A stretch of DNA of 64,000 bases from Diploptera punctata (taxonomy: Eukaryota; Arthropoda; Insecta; Blattodea; Blaberidae): positions 124,001-188,000 of the forward strand of contig JASPKZ010001601.1 in the NCBI GenBank assembly GCA_030220185.1. The letters run 5' to 3'. Numbering within the stretch: position 1 is the stretch's first letter; each line of letters starts with the position of its first letter. The position numbers were made by a program, and so were the translations under genes. Shown piece after piece: positions 10,560 to 21,089 of this stretch. The notes below the pieces were generated by a model. The model was not told where the DNA came from and ran no database searches. It saw only the letters and a program-made list of their open reading frames with translations.

Positions 10560-11830
10560 ACACTGGTCAACATGATTTTTGTCTCATGAGTACCAATAGT
10601 TGTAATTAATGCAGTTTTTTATCGTGTTTTCAAATATGTATTCGGAATTTCTCCATCACCCACAGTTTTTTTATTTCAATTTCAATTAATGCATTTAAAT
10701 AATTACTTCTTTAACAGACATATTTTCGTCCATTTGTCCATTGAGCGATGAGCACGGGGAACACTTTCATCAGGAGATTTCAGCTATGGAAAAGAGATAT
10801 CAAGGCAAATGGAATCCTAATATACTGGCCGATTATTGTTGGACCATCAAAAGGGATGCTCCACAGGCGAAACATAGCAGAAAATCATCATTTCTTACTT
10901 TCTACGCGAGTCCGAATGTTTGAATATTGTGTAGTTACGAATATGGTTGGTTGGTATCTAATGTCGAGCACTTGATAATGAAATCATTCGCTCTCTTGCA
11001 CTCCAATATTTAGCAGAAAGGCTGGTCTCTTCTACAAAAGCTGGACAACGGAGGAGATGGTTTCTTTCCATATCTTCATTTAAATTGCAAAAAGGGCATT
11101 TAGGTGAATCTGTTATGCCAATTCTGTGTAGGTGGTTATTCAAGCAGTCATGTCCCATTAGCAGTCTGAATGTTTGCTACTGCAGATTTTCTTTGTAATG
11201 TAGTAATGTCATAAGCTTGTAGATTTTCCCATTTCCTTTCCATATGTTTTGGTGGTGTAATTCTTCTCTAGTTTTATTGATGTATTTATTTGAGATAATT
11301 CTTTTGATAGAGGGCAAGGAAACTGGCACAGAAGTTGGGTTTGAAACAATTTTGCTACCCTTCTTGGCTAGAAAATCGGCTATTTCATTGCCTGTCACTC
11401 CACAATGGGCCGGAATCCATTGAAGTACAACTTTTTTATGTAGACGGGATAAATGTTTTATCATTTTGTGACATTCGATAATTTTGATGCTTTTGGGTGT
11501 TGTGTCTCGTGTTATAGCAAGAATGGCTGCTTTGGAGTCACATAGAATTACAACTTTTGTAAATTTTTGGATGTGATATAAATGATTTTGTAAACTTAAG
11601 AAAATTGCTAGAATTTCACCATCAAAGATTGTTGAATTTGTGTTTAGTTTCGAATATAGAAAATATTAAAGTGTTTGAAATTATAAATGCCTGTCTCTCG
11701 GAAACCTTGCATGATGGAGAAAAATCGTTATCATATTTGAATTCAGGAGAAAAAATGCTATCAGAATCACATATTTTTCTTTCTGAGACAAAGAAAAAGT
11801 TTATTTTTTGTTGCTCAGTGTAATTAAAAA
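10560..11830 (+). repeat. interspersed repeat K, split by a Jockey-like fragment
   Basis: Parts 10560-10944 and 11651-11830 match 38085-38396 and 38776-39000 in order (for example cggaatttctccatcaccca, gccgattattgttggaccat). K is an unclassified repeat. Short readings such as YQGKWNPNILADYCWTIKRD suggest a decayed coding element, but I cannot name it. Confidence 0.7.
10945..11650 (-). mobile_element. Jockey/I-type LINE fragment with RNase H domain
   Basis: The minus strand encodes an RNase H domain: TIFDGEILAI, VVILCDSKAAILAI, then VVLQWIPAHCGVTGNEIADF. After a frame change comes a CCHC-like end (CPFCNLNED, RNHLLRCPAF). DGE, CDSKAA and the WIPAHCGVxGNExAD motif carry the family's catalytic residues. 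Such domains occur at the 3' end of I/Jockey-type LINEs. The reverse transcriptase is missing. It splits repeat K and is flanked by cgaatat (10938-10944 and 11651-11657). Confidence 0.82.
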
Positions 11831-12095
11831 AATTGAACGAAGCCATAGTGGCTTTATTATTTGATCGGGAAATTTTCGAATTAGACCGGATTTTCTACAT
11901 TAGAAATCCCAGACACACCCTCTAGACTCAATTTTTGCAGTTTTAAAATGAAATGTACTATAATGTAAAATTCCCAAATAAACGTCTTCTTAATAAAGAA
12001 GCTGCAATTTGCAAGATAGAAGCAAAGGTTTCATAGCATTTGGTGCACAGGAATTAGCAATGTATGTAAGAGAAAAATTTGTGTTTAGATTGGAA

Positions 12096-12175
12096 CTTGC
12101 TCAGGTAACTCACTCGGTTAGAGCATTTGCCTAGAGTGTGAAAGGTCCTGGGTTCAAGCCCCAGTTTGAGTGTAT
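12096..12175 (+). repeat. tRNA-like sequence (SINE head or tRNA pseudogene)
   Basis: Box A-like ctcactcggttagagca and box B ggttcaagccc (12151-12161) with a T-arm stem, but poor acceptor-stem pairing. No family body is recognised next to it. Confidence 0.5.
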
Positions 12176-12631
12176 AATTTTTCTCTTCAAATATGATTTA
12201 TCCATCATTGAGATGTATGAAACGAATAATAAAAACATCATCATCATAGTACATTCACGATTTTAGGCCATTTGTTGACTTGTTTCAGGCTCAAGAGAAA
12301 CACTATCCAAAAGTCTTTTGAGTGGACGTCCTGGTCTTCTTCTTCCTGCAGGTTGATATCTTAACATTTGTTGGGTATCCTGTGATCTTCCATTCGATGA
12401 ACATGTTGCATCCGTCTTGACTTATAATCAGAAATTTTGTTTTCTAAAGGTTCCACATGTAATTCTTCTAAGATGTCTTCTTTTTTTGTGATCTAGTAGT
12501 GTGTATCCTGCAGTCCTCCGAAGGTATCTCATTTCAGCAGATCCAAGTATCTGTATATCCTTCTGTTTCAACGTCCATACTTCGCTAACATACAAAAGAG
12601 TTGGAAGAGCCAGTGTTTTATACACTTTCCC

Positions 12632-13809
12632 TCTTACTAATAATCCACATATAACTTTTATACAAGGCTTATACACATCTCAGTTGAAAATTCTTACTAA
12701 TAAACACTGTATTAGCTGTTCAGCGTATAACAGGTGTATAAATTTACATGGGAATCGTTATACATGCCTCCAGCCTTGTTTAAGGATTGTATAACTAGAC
12801 AAAAATGGCAGACTTCAAGATCAACTGATTGTTTTCTTATGATATTGATGAAGTTTCCTTAAATTTAACCCAAAATGCAACACTTTAATGACTGTTTGAT
12901 GGATGCACAGGCCATAAATAATATTAATAAAGCTCTGGGTGGAAAAATAAAGGCATCATAAAATGCCTTTTTGTTACACTCATTCTTGATTAGGCCTAAA
13001 AATATTTTTAAATTGAACATTGATTCACAAATGGATATGTTCTACAATAATTGCTGTAGACAAAATTTAACCTGAATATAGTTTAAATGCTTCATAATAT
13101 TATTTTAACAAAACTTTCTTGCATCATTAATACATAATACACATACCGATATAAAAATGTATTTACTTATAGAGGTACTATTATTGCAATATACCACATA
13201 TTAGCTTGATAGTCTTGTGGTTAGAGCTTCTGACTACAGTCCGTGAGGTCCTAGGTTCGATTCCCGATCGACCTGCAGATGATTTTTTTTCGCTTAAAGC
13301 GTTATTCTGTTGTCAGTAACGTTTCCTACTATTTTAAATATTTTCTAATGCATCTTAAAACACTGCATACAATTCATAAGTAATGGGAAAAACTTTTATT
13401 AGTTTCCAAGAATTGTTGGAAGTTCTTGACGTTAGATGGCAGCACATTATCTGTGAAACTAGTTCTACAATATATTTGACATAGTCTAAAGAAAAATGCA
13501 AATAAATTAAAACACACTTATTTTTTTCCGTACCTCCCCAATTAGGAAATTTATTCTTATCCATACTCATTTCTTACACAATTAATCACTAGTTGATGAT
13601 GTTTTCTTTCTGATACAAACTGCACGTAATATGTTCTGACATCATAATGATGACGAATATGTGACGTATTGTGTATGGTTCCTATATTTTTATGTAGCTT
13701 CTGTACAACGTTTATTAGTAAGGAAATTATACATGATCTATATAAGGCTTATACATTGTATAACTAAACAACTGATGAAAGCCTGTATAAGATATTTTTA
13801 TTAGTAAGA
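12632..13809 (+). mobile_element. TIR element P, 1.18 kb
   Basis: Bounded by TCTTACTAATAA and its complement TTATTAGTAAGA. A second full-length copy lies in reverse at 43067-44252. It carries no open frame. An internal tRNA-like stretch at 13203-13273 has box B ggttcgattcc. It interrupts RTE-F cleanly. Short TIRs without coding sequence suggest a non-autonomous DNA transposon; no clear target duplication was found. Confidence 0.75.
13203..13273 (+). repeat. tRNA-like segment inside element P
   Basis: Reads agtcttgtggttagagc ... ggttcgattcccgatcgacc with A and B boxes. It is repeated in the other P copy at about 43612-43680 on the minus strand, so it is part of P rather than a free tRNA gene. 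Confidence 0.6.
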
Positions 13810-14086
13810 CTGTTTTAGCTTGAATGTTTTTTTGGACTAACTGTGGCTTGAAGATAACATTTATAATAAAAACATTGAAAATTAAATATATTTACAATGT
13901 TTATATGCAAATAAATGGTTCCATATTTTAATAATGCATTCATGGACACAACATACTTTATTATTAGAAAATTGAGGTTCAGTGAGCTCTCTAAAGAATT
14001 TTAATACATATTTAAAAAATGAGATTACACCAAAAAATATATCATAACTTATAATTAAATAGAATCTTCTTGGTGATAAACTTGTA

Positions 14087-14186
14087 TTACACAAAGTCAA
14101 TAAAAACCCAAATCACCAATTTAAAAAGTTTAAAGATTCTTAACATTTTAAACTGGTGATCTGGGTTTTTATTGACTTTGTGTAAT
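14087..14186. mobile_element. 100-bp foldback MITE
   Basis: Two near-perfect 40-bp inverted arms (ttacacaaagtcaataaaaa ... ttttattgactttgtgtaa) around a roughly 20-bp loop. No other copy in the window. Confidence 0.7.
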
Positions 14187-14670
14187 ATTATTTATAATAT
14201 CTAATAATTTTTATTTCATATTTAAAATATATATATATAAGAATTATTATAACAGATTATTTCTCTTATAGCCAAATTTTGTTGTGCATATTCTTTTAAT
14301 GCCCCATCTGATGGTATCTTCACCATGTCATGTTGGGATGACTCTGAGAGCTTAGCTGATAATAGCATTGCTGAAAAAGGATTACCCATGCCTAACTGGT
14401 CGAAAGTGATAAGCCAGATGAAAAACTACTTTGGTCAAAAGAGTGACGATATTTCATCATAAAAATCCAATCATCAAGAAACATGGACATAGTTTTAAGT
14501 AAGATAAATTTTCTGGAGATAAATAGTCCCTAATTCTGATCTATTCCCACAAATCCATGGCATGGGCTTAAACATAGGAACATGTTCCTAGGAACATTAA
14601 ATATTACGATATTTATATAGCAATGATGCAATATAAATATTAACATGAGAATTACGGAGACAAATTTACA

Positions 14671-15155
14671 TCATTTCTCATTTGTTTTCAAACATCGCCG
14701 TTTACATTAAATATATAAATATTTTAAAATAACTATATTTAAATAATGATTTGTGAGTAAACAGCTTAATTTTATTTGTTAAATAGTCCTAACAAATGCC
14801 ACTCCACCATAGCGTAGTGGTTAAGGCACTGCGCTACAAGCCGGATGGCCAAGGGTTCAAGTCCCGGTGGGGTCAGGATTTTTAAACTGACCCAAACCTT
14901 CTGGCGGCACTATGGCCCTGGGGTCGACTCAGCCTCTAATGGAAATGAGTACCAGATGCTTTTTCTGGGGGTAAAGGCGGCCGTCATGCAGGGCTGACAT
15001 CAAGTGCCGATTGTCCAGAAAAAGTGGGAGCCTTAACCTCCCACTACCCCAAGGGCCTCCCGAGGCCTGCAGTGGGATTACTTTACTTTACTTTTAATGC
15101 CACTCTTAATTTCCAAATTCTCTAGATAAATTGGAAAATAACTCGTGGCATTACT
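14671..15155 (+). repeat. repeat N, 3' part, split by S3
   Basis: Matches 41380-41600, 48880-49055 and 62580-62805 (caaacatcgccgtttacatt, aaacagcttaattttatt, caaatgccactc). It ends in the family's short inverted structure around atttccaaattctctagata. Confidence 0.75.
14805..15095 (+). mobile_element. SINE S3 nested in repeat N
   Basis: Complete S3 with tRNA-like head and ttactttact tail, flanked by a perfect 10-bp duplication aatgccactc (14795-14804 and 15096-15105). Confidence 0.9.
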
Positions 15156-15445
15156 TATGAAAAATTTGAGTTAAGAAATTTGAGAAGTGATGATTTGCGG
15201 CAAGAATACCGGATTAAAATTGCTAATAGATTTGTAATGATGGAATGTTCAAATCAAAATGTGGTGACCGAAGAGCCAACTGATATAAATATAGAATGAG
15301 AGACTATAAGAGATGCTATTAACAGAAAGCGTTGGTTATTTAAAAAAGAGGTAAAATAAGGTTTGATGAGGAACGTGATGAGATGATATAAGTGAGACAG
15401 ACAGATCTCTGAACCTCAACAACACATGCTGAAATAAGGTATTAC

Positions 15446-15613
15446 CTGGGGTACGACGGTTACATGCTGCTGTTGTTGTTGCGGCTGTTGCTGGGGCTGA
15501 GTGCTACTCATTTGTCGCTGCTGCAGTCTTTCTTGTTCTTGAAGATGAGACACCAGCGCTGCAATGTGATCTAGCAACTCCTTGTTATGTACAAGCAGCT
15601 GGTGAGTTCGTGC
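15446..15613 (-). CDS. NOS1AP: NOS1AP/CAPON homologue, second coiled-coil exon
   Basis: This is a 56-codon exon, phase 0 at both ends. The 3' splice site reads gtgatacag before GCACGAACT and the donor is CAG/GTAATA. The peptide starts ARTHQLLVHNKELLDHIAAL and corresponds to the very conserved RxHQLLLxNKDxLxHI part of the NOS1AP coiled coil. Leucines recur at heptad-like spacing for about 30 residues, then a Gln-rich tail ends in VTVVPQ. It joins in frame to the exon at 17038 (ending RLEAQ) and to the exon at 471. It has no stop codons and sits in strongly coding-like sequence inside repeats: the nearest recognisable element, an old RTE-A relic, ends about 40 bp beyond the donor. A (TA)n tract and two SINEs lie a few hundred bp upstream in the intron. 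Confidence 0.93.
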
Positions 15614-15859
15614 CTGTATCACCAATAACATAATTCTTAAGTTCCACATACATTATATTTTTAATTTTTATAAAATATATATATATATATATATATAATT
15701 TTACAGAACCACAATTAGAAAATTAAAGAGTTTTTAAATATATTCCTACATTAAGATCTATCGTTCCATGAATTTTCATCCATCTTTTTGATACAATCAG
15801 AATTAAGATTCCAATTTTGTTTTCTTTGTAAATGACTTCAAAACACTCCATGATATCTT

Positions 15860-15863
15860 GCAG

Positions 15864-15913
<50 letters not shown>
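15860..15913. repeat. (TA)n microsatellite
   Basis: More than 50 bp of TA repeats at the 3' end of the reverse-oriented S1; a shorter run lies at 15675-15697. Confidence 0.95.
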
Positions 15914-15917
<4 letters not shown>

Positions 15918-16246
15918 ATCCATAGTAATTCTGCCCGAAGGCAAGTCCTTCACTGCAATCATAGCATTTTTCATCTTATGCTTGCAGCTTTACTAGAGAA
16001 TTGTAGGTGTGGTAGCTTCCCGTTGCTTTCCACACCAGTGAAGGATGGTGATGATGATAATGAGAAGGATGATGGCCATATGATTTCGGGGACCGTTTGG
16101 GCCTTAAAGTTTTCCTGACATTTGTCTTACAGGTGAGGAAAAAACCCTGATAAAAACCTCACCCAGAAAAACTGCCCCGACAGGGGATTAAACCCAGGCC
16201 CGCTGAATGACAAGGCAGCACGCTACCTTGAGACCACAGCGGTGAA
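15914..16246 (-). mobile_element. SINE S1, full copy
   Basis: Reverse-oriented S1: the tRNA-like head (accgctgtggtctcaaggta on the minus strand) ends at 16246, and the tail ccatagtaattctgcccgaa starts at 15917. The tail borders a long (TA)n run. Confidence 0.88.
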
Positions 16247-16256
16247 CATATATATA

Positions 16257-16556
16257 TAGTCTATGCCACCAGATTGTCTTTTATGACATTTCTGGTTTTC
16301 TCCTCTGGCATTGGCAGAATTGTAATCCATTTCTTAGGTTGGAGCACCTGGAAGACGGAGTTACGTTATCCCGATGATATGATGGGTGATAAATGATAAT
16401 GAAGCGCCAGGAGAGTTCTTAACCTAAATTCCAGACCATGAGCAACCGCAGGAATGATTCCTTTTATGGAAAAATTCCTATTGTTTGACCTGGAATTGAA
16501 CCCGGGACCTCATGAAGTGTAGTTCAGAAACACTGACCACTAATCCATGAGGCTGG
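16257..16556 (-). mobile_element. SINE S2, full copy
   Basis: Same sequence as 33768-34053: ggcattggcagaattgtaat, gatgggtgataaatgataat, and a tRNA-like head at the right end (minus-strand box B gggttcaattccagg). It lies directly after S1 in the same orientation. Confidence 0.82.
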
Positions 16557-17037
16557 TCATATATATATATATACACACACACATACGAGTACATACACAT
16601 ATTATATAAAATTATATGTTGTTAGAGAGTTTTTGTTTACTCTATATATATATATATATATATATATTACACAGAATTAATAAAAACTCTTTAACAAAAA
16701 AAATCACTGAAAGTTTGTATGTAGAAATTTAAGCAATTTCTTCTATTTTTCATCTTCCAATATGGACAATAATGCCTTTTCATCTTATAGTCTATCTCTA
16801 TAGTGCCTTTCCATATCTGTTGGCATATGTTTCTATTTCCAATCGAAAATTATCTCCAACTGTTTTCGCTGTGCAGTTACTTTTTTTTCAACTTATAAGA
16901 TCATTACACTCTATTCTACTGTTTTATTATCTAATCACATATTTATTTTAGTTAAGAATTAATAACTTATTGAGAAAACTTTGTCTTTACTTACAATTTG
17001 TATAAAGATAATGTGATTATAGAAATAAAGTTGTTAC
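16557..17037. other. intron with TA/CA repeats
   Basis: Short TA and CA runs (16557-16590, 16642-16668), then AT-rich intron ending at the donor of the 17038 exon. No other element recognised. Confidence 0.5.
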
Positions 17038-17256
17038 CTGTGCTTCTAATCTGGCAGCTGTTTCTGCAGCAAGTTGGTCTCGGAGCAAATGCACTTGTGC
17101 CACAGCTGCCTGTGTCTGCTGAGATTGTTGTTCCAACTGCTCTCTTAACAGTTGCAGTTCATGATGTGTACTGAGAGGTGTTCCTGCACTCGGTAGTGGA
17201 TCTCCGGTTGGTCTCAACGGTTCACTCAATGGCGAACTGTATGTTTCTCCACCACT
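17038..17256 (-). CDS. NOS1AP: NOS1AP/CAPON homologue, first coiled-coil exon
   Basis: This is a 73-codon exon, phase 0 at both ends. The acceptor is gattttcaacag before AGTGGTGGAG and the donor is CAG/GTAACA. The peptide runs from SGGETYSSPLSEPL through TPLSTHHELQLLREQLEQQ to AAETAARLEAQ, aligning with the PLSTHHxxQLL...AVAQVHLLxDQLAAExAARLEAQ block that is the hallmark of NOS1AP. It is a predicted helical coiled coil from about residue 25 to the end, continuing into the next exon. A branch-point-like gtgactaat lies about 25 nt upstream of the acceptor. A LINE 3' end in antisense begins only about 45 bp upstream of the acceptor, so the splice signals occupy the last unique intron sequence. 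Confidence 0.95.
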
Positions 17257-17302
17257 CTGTTGAAAATCAACCAGATAAATTAGTCACTCCTTAGAACTGA
17301 TG

Positions 17303-18639
17303 CACTTCTCGCAACTGGAATTGGCATCTTTTAAAAGAAATCTAAATTTATATTTGCTCTAACCTCGACTTCATTATTACCCAGTGTAAGGTATATATAT
17401 TAATTGGTGTTTCTCGTATAATTTATCATATTTATATTATTATTATTATATTATTTTATTTTATTATTAGTATTATTATTATTATTATTATTATCATAAG
17501 TATTATTATTGCTTTATCGTATAAATTTTGAAATTTTACATGTTTGTGATAAGGGTAAGAAGTTAGATCTTTTGGAGGCTGTATATATATATATACAGTA
17601 AAACCTGTCTTAGCCGGAACCTTTATAAGAAGGAAACTTGTAGAGACGGAAAAAATCTCCAGAACGGTACGATTTTATATGTAAAATCGTCCTGTATAAG
17701 CCGGAAACCTTCATAACGCGGAAACGCAATTGTTATTTAAGTACCAATAGTTAATTTTTACCTCAGTAAGACGGAAAATTATTCTTAAGCACGTTCTAAT
17801 TACAGTATTAATGACCGCACGTGAAAATTCTGCATATGACGCTTTCTGCAGTATATCGTTTTACCTTCATGTGTTGCCATTGTATTGCGGGGATATCCTC
17901 GCTTATGTGTGACAGCGGGAATCCCTCGCGTTTCCTTGCCTGCTTACGTTACCTGCGAGGGAGTTGGAAAACTCTTCAGTCTTCCTGTAGTTGAGTTCCT
18001 TCTCGCTTTTGTGTAATAAAGTTGTTTTGTATTGCCATGCAAACTGAGCTGTGTTACATACATTATTTTGTCTGTATTTCAGTTCTATACGTTATGTCTT
18101 TAAAGCGTGCATGTAAAACCCTTACACTGCGTGAGAAAATTCAAACTTGTAATTTGGGAACCCTTTATAAGAAGGAAAACTACCAAGACGGAAATATATT
18201 CAAAGGATAAATCATGTTCCTTCATAGGCAGGTTTTACTGTATATTGTTACATGTCGCAAAGCAGCATTTGAATTGCAGGGCGGGTGAGAATCACCAGTT
18301 AGAGGGCTCTCTGGAGAGTCTTACCAGTTGTTCCCACCAACATCTCATTTCAGGTAGGATCAGTGACCAGAGGCTTCTAGGCTTTGAAATGTCTTGAAGC
18401 TATGTCTAGAAGTTTTCTTGCACCTATGGGAAGGACTAGAAGCGAGGCCCTCAGACAGACACCGGTAACCAGCCAAGTTTGAACAATCAAATCCAGATAT
18501 AGAAGTGAGCATGAAGCCATATGTCTAGTATAGTGTATATCTATATTTGTCAAATATTTATTTGTATTTGTGCTCGTTGAGTGGAAGAGAAGGCCTAATG
18601 GCCTTAACTCTGCCAGAATATATAAAACATTATTATTAC

Positions 18640-18692
<53 letters not shown>
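17303..18692 (+). mobile_element. LINE L 3' end, split by a large insertion
   Basis: 17303-17540 matches 7690-8110 (ctcgcaactggaatt, aagaaatctaaatttatatt). 18524-18692 carries the 3' end (gttgagtggaagagaaggcc) and a long (ATT)n tail. The intervening 1 kb contains a Tigger element at 17596-18240 and about 280 bp that I do not recognise. Confidence 0.72.
17596..18240 (+). mobile_element. Tigger-like DNA transposon, 645 bp, internally deleted
   Basis: Perfect 12-bp ends CAGTAAAACCTG / CAGGTTTTACTG flanked by TA on both sides, the pogo/Tigger signature. Inside, MSLKRACKTLTLREKIQ is the CENP-B-like N-terminus of a Tigger transposase; the DDE domain is deleted. Confidence 0.85.
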
Positions 18693-18693
<1 letters not shown>

Positions 18694-18936
18694 GAATTTA
18701 GCTTATTAAAATATTTAATGTGTTTAGCTTAATCTAAAGGTCAAAGCCAAATGACCTTGAGAAAGACCATGGGACAGTGTATTGATTAAGTGAAGATGAA
18801 TTTATAAGACAGGGAATGTGGTCGACAAGAATTAAAAAAGAAAAGTGTTGGAAGACAGAGGTGGATGGAGGCACTTTGGAATTTACTTCCTGTAAGGGTG
18901 ATATGTAATGGGGATGAAATTGATGGAGTACGGTCA

Positions 18937-19378
18937 GATTCCAACCAGGAAGTTACTGTGTGTTTGGAATAGGGAACTAGATTCCCAGTATTTTCTTGAG
19001 AGAAACCCTTATATAAAACTGAAGTATGCAACACAGCAGGTACATAGTTGTAAGTTGTAGCCGTCCAAGCCACCCCTTCTTAAAGAAAAAAAAACAGTTA
19101 CCGCTTGTCACTGAGCTCCTGCGGATCTGTACTATCCTGTGTGAAAGTGTCGACTCTCACATTTACTGTAATACTAGTTTTCATGCCGTAAAAGAAAAAC
19201 TATGTTTTTTAAATGTATAGTACATAGATTTGGAAAAGTACTGCTAACCTTGCCCCACCTCCCCTCCCTAAACAAACAAATACCGTTATTATGAGTTTGG
19301 CAACATCTACCCCCGTACGTAGGGGAACACTGGTGTAGCCCGTAAGGTCTGTAGTAACTTCCTGGGTTGAATTAGTGA
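18937..19378 (+). mobile_element. DNA element E1, about 440 bp
   Basis: Second copy at 36305-36748. The ends are inverted (aaccaggaagttactgtgtg at the left, taacttcctgggttgaa at the right). No long open frame that looks coding. Probably a non-autonomous DNA transposon. Confidence 0.68.

Positions 19379-19383
<5 letters not shown>

Positions 19384-19423
<40 letters not shown>
19384..19423. repeat. (TA)n microsatellite
   Basis: About 20 TA units directly after element E1. Confidence 0.95.
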
Positions 19424-19426
<3 letters not shown>

Positions 19427-19540
19427 TAAATGAAAAGAGAAAATAGTACTAAAGCACTATAGTCAATAAGCTTCCATCTTTAAAAAATTTAAAGAACAAA
19501 AAGGAGCAAACTTAAGTTAATGGGACTATAGAGTAAGTGT

Positions 19541-20320
19541 TCCCTCCATGGTATCTTTACCTTGTCGTGGTGGAGTGGCTTGCGAGCTTAAATGATCCTG
19601 AGAGCTATGATGGCGGTAGCATTGCTGCCGATAGGGCTACCCATGCCGGACTGGTCGAAGGTGATAAGCCAGACGAAAACAAGTACCTTGGTCAAAAGAG
19701 TGATGATCTTTCACCATAAAAATAGAACTGTCAGAAATGCGGACATGGATTCCACTGGGGTAAAAGTTTCCGGAGGTCAAACAGTCCCCCATTCGGTTCT
19801 CCAGGCGGGGACTACTTCAGGGAACCCATGCCAAAGGCTCAAACATAGAGACATGTTCCTAGGAATGTGGAATGTTAGGTCTTTATACAGCGAAATGTGG
19901 ACTCTTACTTTAAGGGAGGAAAGGAGATTATGAGTATTTGAGAATACAGTTTTTAGGAAAATTTTTGGACCAAAGTGAGATGAACAGACAGGTGAATGGA
20001 GAAGACTACATAACAATGAACTACATGATCTTATAGGAAGCCAGATATAATAAGAACAGTTAAGTCTTGTAGACTGCGATGGACAGGACATGTTACACGT
20101 ATGGGGAATGAAAGACTTGCATGGAAGCTTCTTGTAGGAAAACCAGAGGGAAAACGCTCAGTTGGTAGACCAAGAATGAGGTGGGAGAATAACATTAACA
20201 ATGATTTGAGAGAAGTAGATTATACAGGGGATGATTGGAAAACATTAGCTCAGGATAGGGATATATGGAGAGTTTATATCCACGCGACCATCAACCTATG
20301 GGTTCGATAGTGCCAGTGAG
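19541..20320 (+). mobile_element. RTE-A copy with a large internal deletion
   Basis: Starts at the true 5' end of the family (tccctccatggtatcttta). At about 19882-19890 it jumps from the start of the endonuclease to the 3' region (aaatgtggactcttacttta), losing about 2.4 kb, and runs to the family's 3' end ggttcgatagtgccagtgag. It keeps 5' and 3' ends but no EN or RT domain. Confidence 0.88.
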
Positions 20321-20353
20321 TTAGTTAGTTATAGACTAAGCGATATTACTTAC

Positions 20354-20592
20354 GAGAGGAGATCGACGGCTGGAATTTGAGGTGGGCGGAGGCGGCAGTA
20401 TGTCTAGTCTGAGTGGTCGCTGAGCCTGTTGAGTTGCTGCAGATTGTTGTTGTTGTTGTTGCGGTGGTGGCGGTGGTTGTTGAGTCTGTTGCTGCAGTTG
20501 AGGCTGCTGCTGAGATTCAGACTGACTCTCATGTAATGAGGCTGTGTCTTCGGCTGGCAGTGTGTCGCAGCTCATAGGATCGGAAATTGTGT
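20354..20592 (-). CDS. NOS1AP: NOS1AP/CAPON homologue, Gln/Pro-rich linker exon
   Basis: This exon is 239 nt. The acceptor is cattttttacag before ACACAATTTCC and the donor is CTC/GTAAGT, a consensus site. It starts in phase 1 and ends in phase 0, so it joins in frame to 17256. The peptide starts after a split codon with TISDPMSCDTLPAEDTASLH, then has Gln tracts (encoded by CAA/CAG runs), a Pro run, and RPLRLDILPPPP to RRSPL. It is a disordered, low-complexity linker between the PTB domain and the coiled coil; homology is weaker here, and the call rests on phase, splice sites and position. An antisense RTE-like fragment starts within roughly 10-20 bp upstream of the acceptor, so part of the polypyrimidine or branch region may come from the transposon. 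An internally deleted RTE-A copy lies immediately downstream, from 19541 to about 20320. Confidence 0.85.
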
Positions 20593-20603
20593 CTGTAAAA
20601 AAT

Positions 20604-21012
20604 GAAACATTTGGAAGTGAGGTATGGACAATCAATAAGTACTACAAGAATATACTATTAGCTCTAGAAATAGATTATTTACGCAGACGTGCCAGAAAGT
20701 CAAAATTAGAACATGTCACAAATAAGGAAATTAGAAACATAATGGAAGCAGAAGAAAGCATAATTGAAAGAATTGAGGAGAAGGAATCAAAGTGGTTAGG
20801 ACATGTTTTAAGAATGGAAGATGAGCGATGGCCGAAGCAACTATATCAATGGCATCCGAACAGAAAGAAGAAAAGAGGGAGACTGAAGTTAACATGGAAG
20901 GAAAAATGAAGACAGCAACGCAAGCAAGAGAGCTAAGCATTGAAGATGCCCAAGATCGTAGGCTTTGGAGATTTGGCAAGGGAAGCAGCTATAAAAACCC
21001 GAAGATACGAGT
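20604..21012 (+). mobile_element. RTE-like LINE 3' fragment (family G)
   Basis: Reads FGSEVWTINKYYKNI, EIDYLRRRARKSKLEHV, KWLGHVLRMEDERWPK and KKRGRLKLTWKEK, the C-terminal part of an RTE-like ORF. Its truncated start lies at or within about 10-20 bp of the NOS1AP acceptor at 20593, in antisense. Confidence 0.8.
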
Positions 21013-21089
21013 AGATAGAGGAAAAATGAAACATTACGGTACTGACAAATATTCCCCACACTTATTACAAAAATCATACAATTTGTGGA

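Larger units (their letters stand above)
12235..13860 (-). mobile_element. RTE-F LINE fragment split by element P
   Basis: The minus strand reads SEVWTLKQKDIQILGSAEM, RRTAGYTLLDHKK and a GRPR-type end. It is the same family as 26113-26745 and 28562-29000. The reading resumes at 13810-13850 (ggactaactgtggcttgaag) after the 1.18-kb element P. Confidence 0.78.
14303..15405 (+). mobile_element. old, diverged RTE-A copy with nested repeat N and SINE S3
   Basis: 14303-14650 resembles the RTE-A 5' end (gtcgaaagtgataagccaga; compare 50579). 15160-15405 resembles the segment after the endonuclease (aatgatgaaatgcggcaag at 51585). It is far more diverged than the other copies, and the endonuclease is deleted. 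Repeat N (14671-15155) sits inside it, and S3 sits inside N. It ends about 40 bp from the donor of the coiled-coil exon at 15446. Confidence 0.7.

Noticed and set aside
12500..12794. 97-codon plus-strand frame
   Set aside because: Shadow of RTE-F and of the start of element P; it crosses an insertion boundary.
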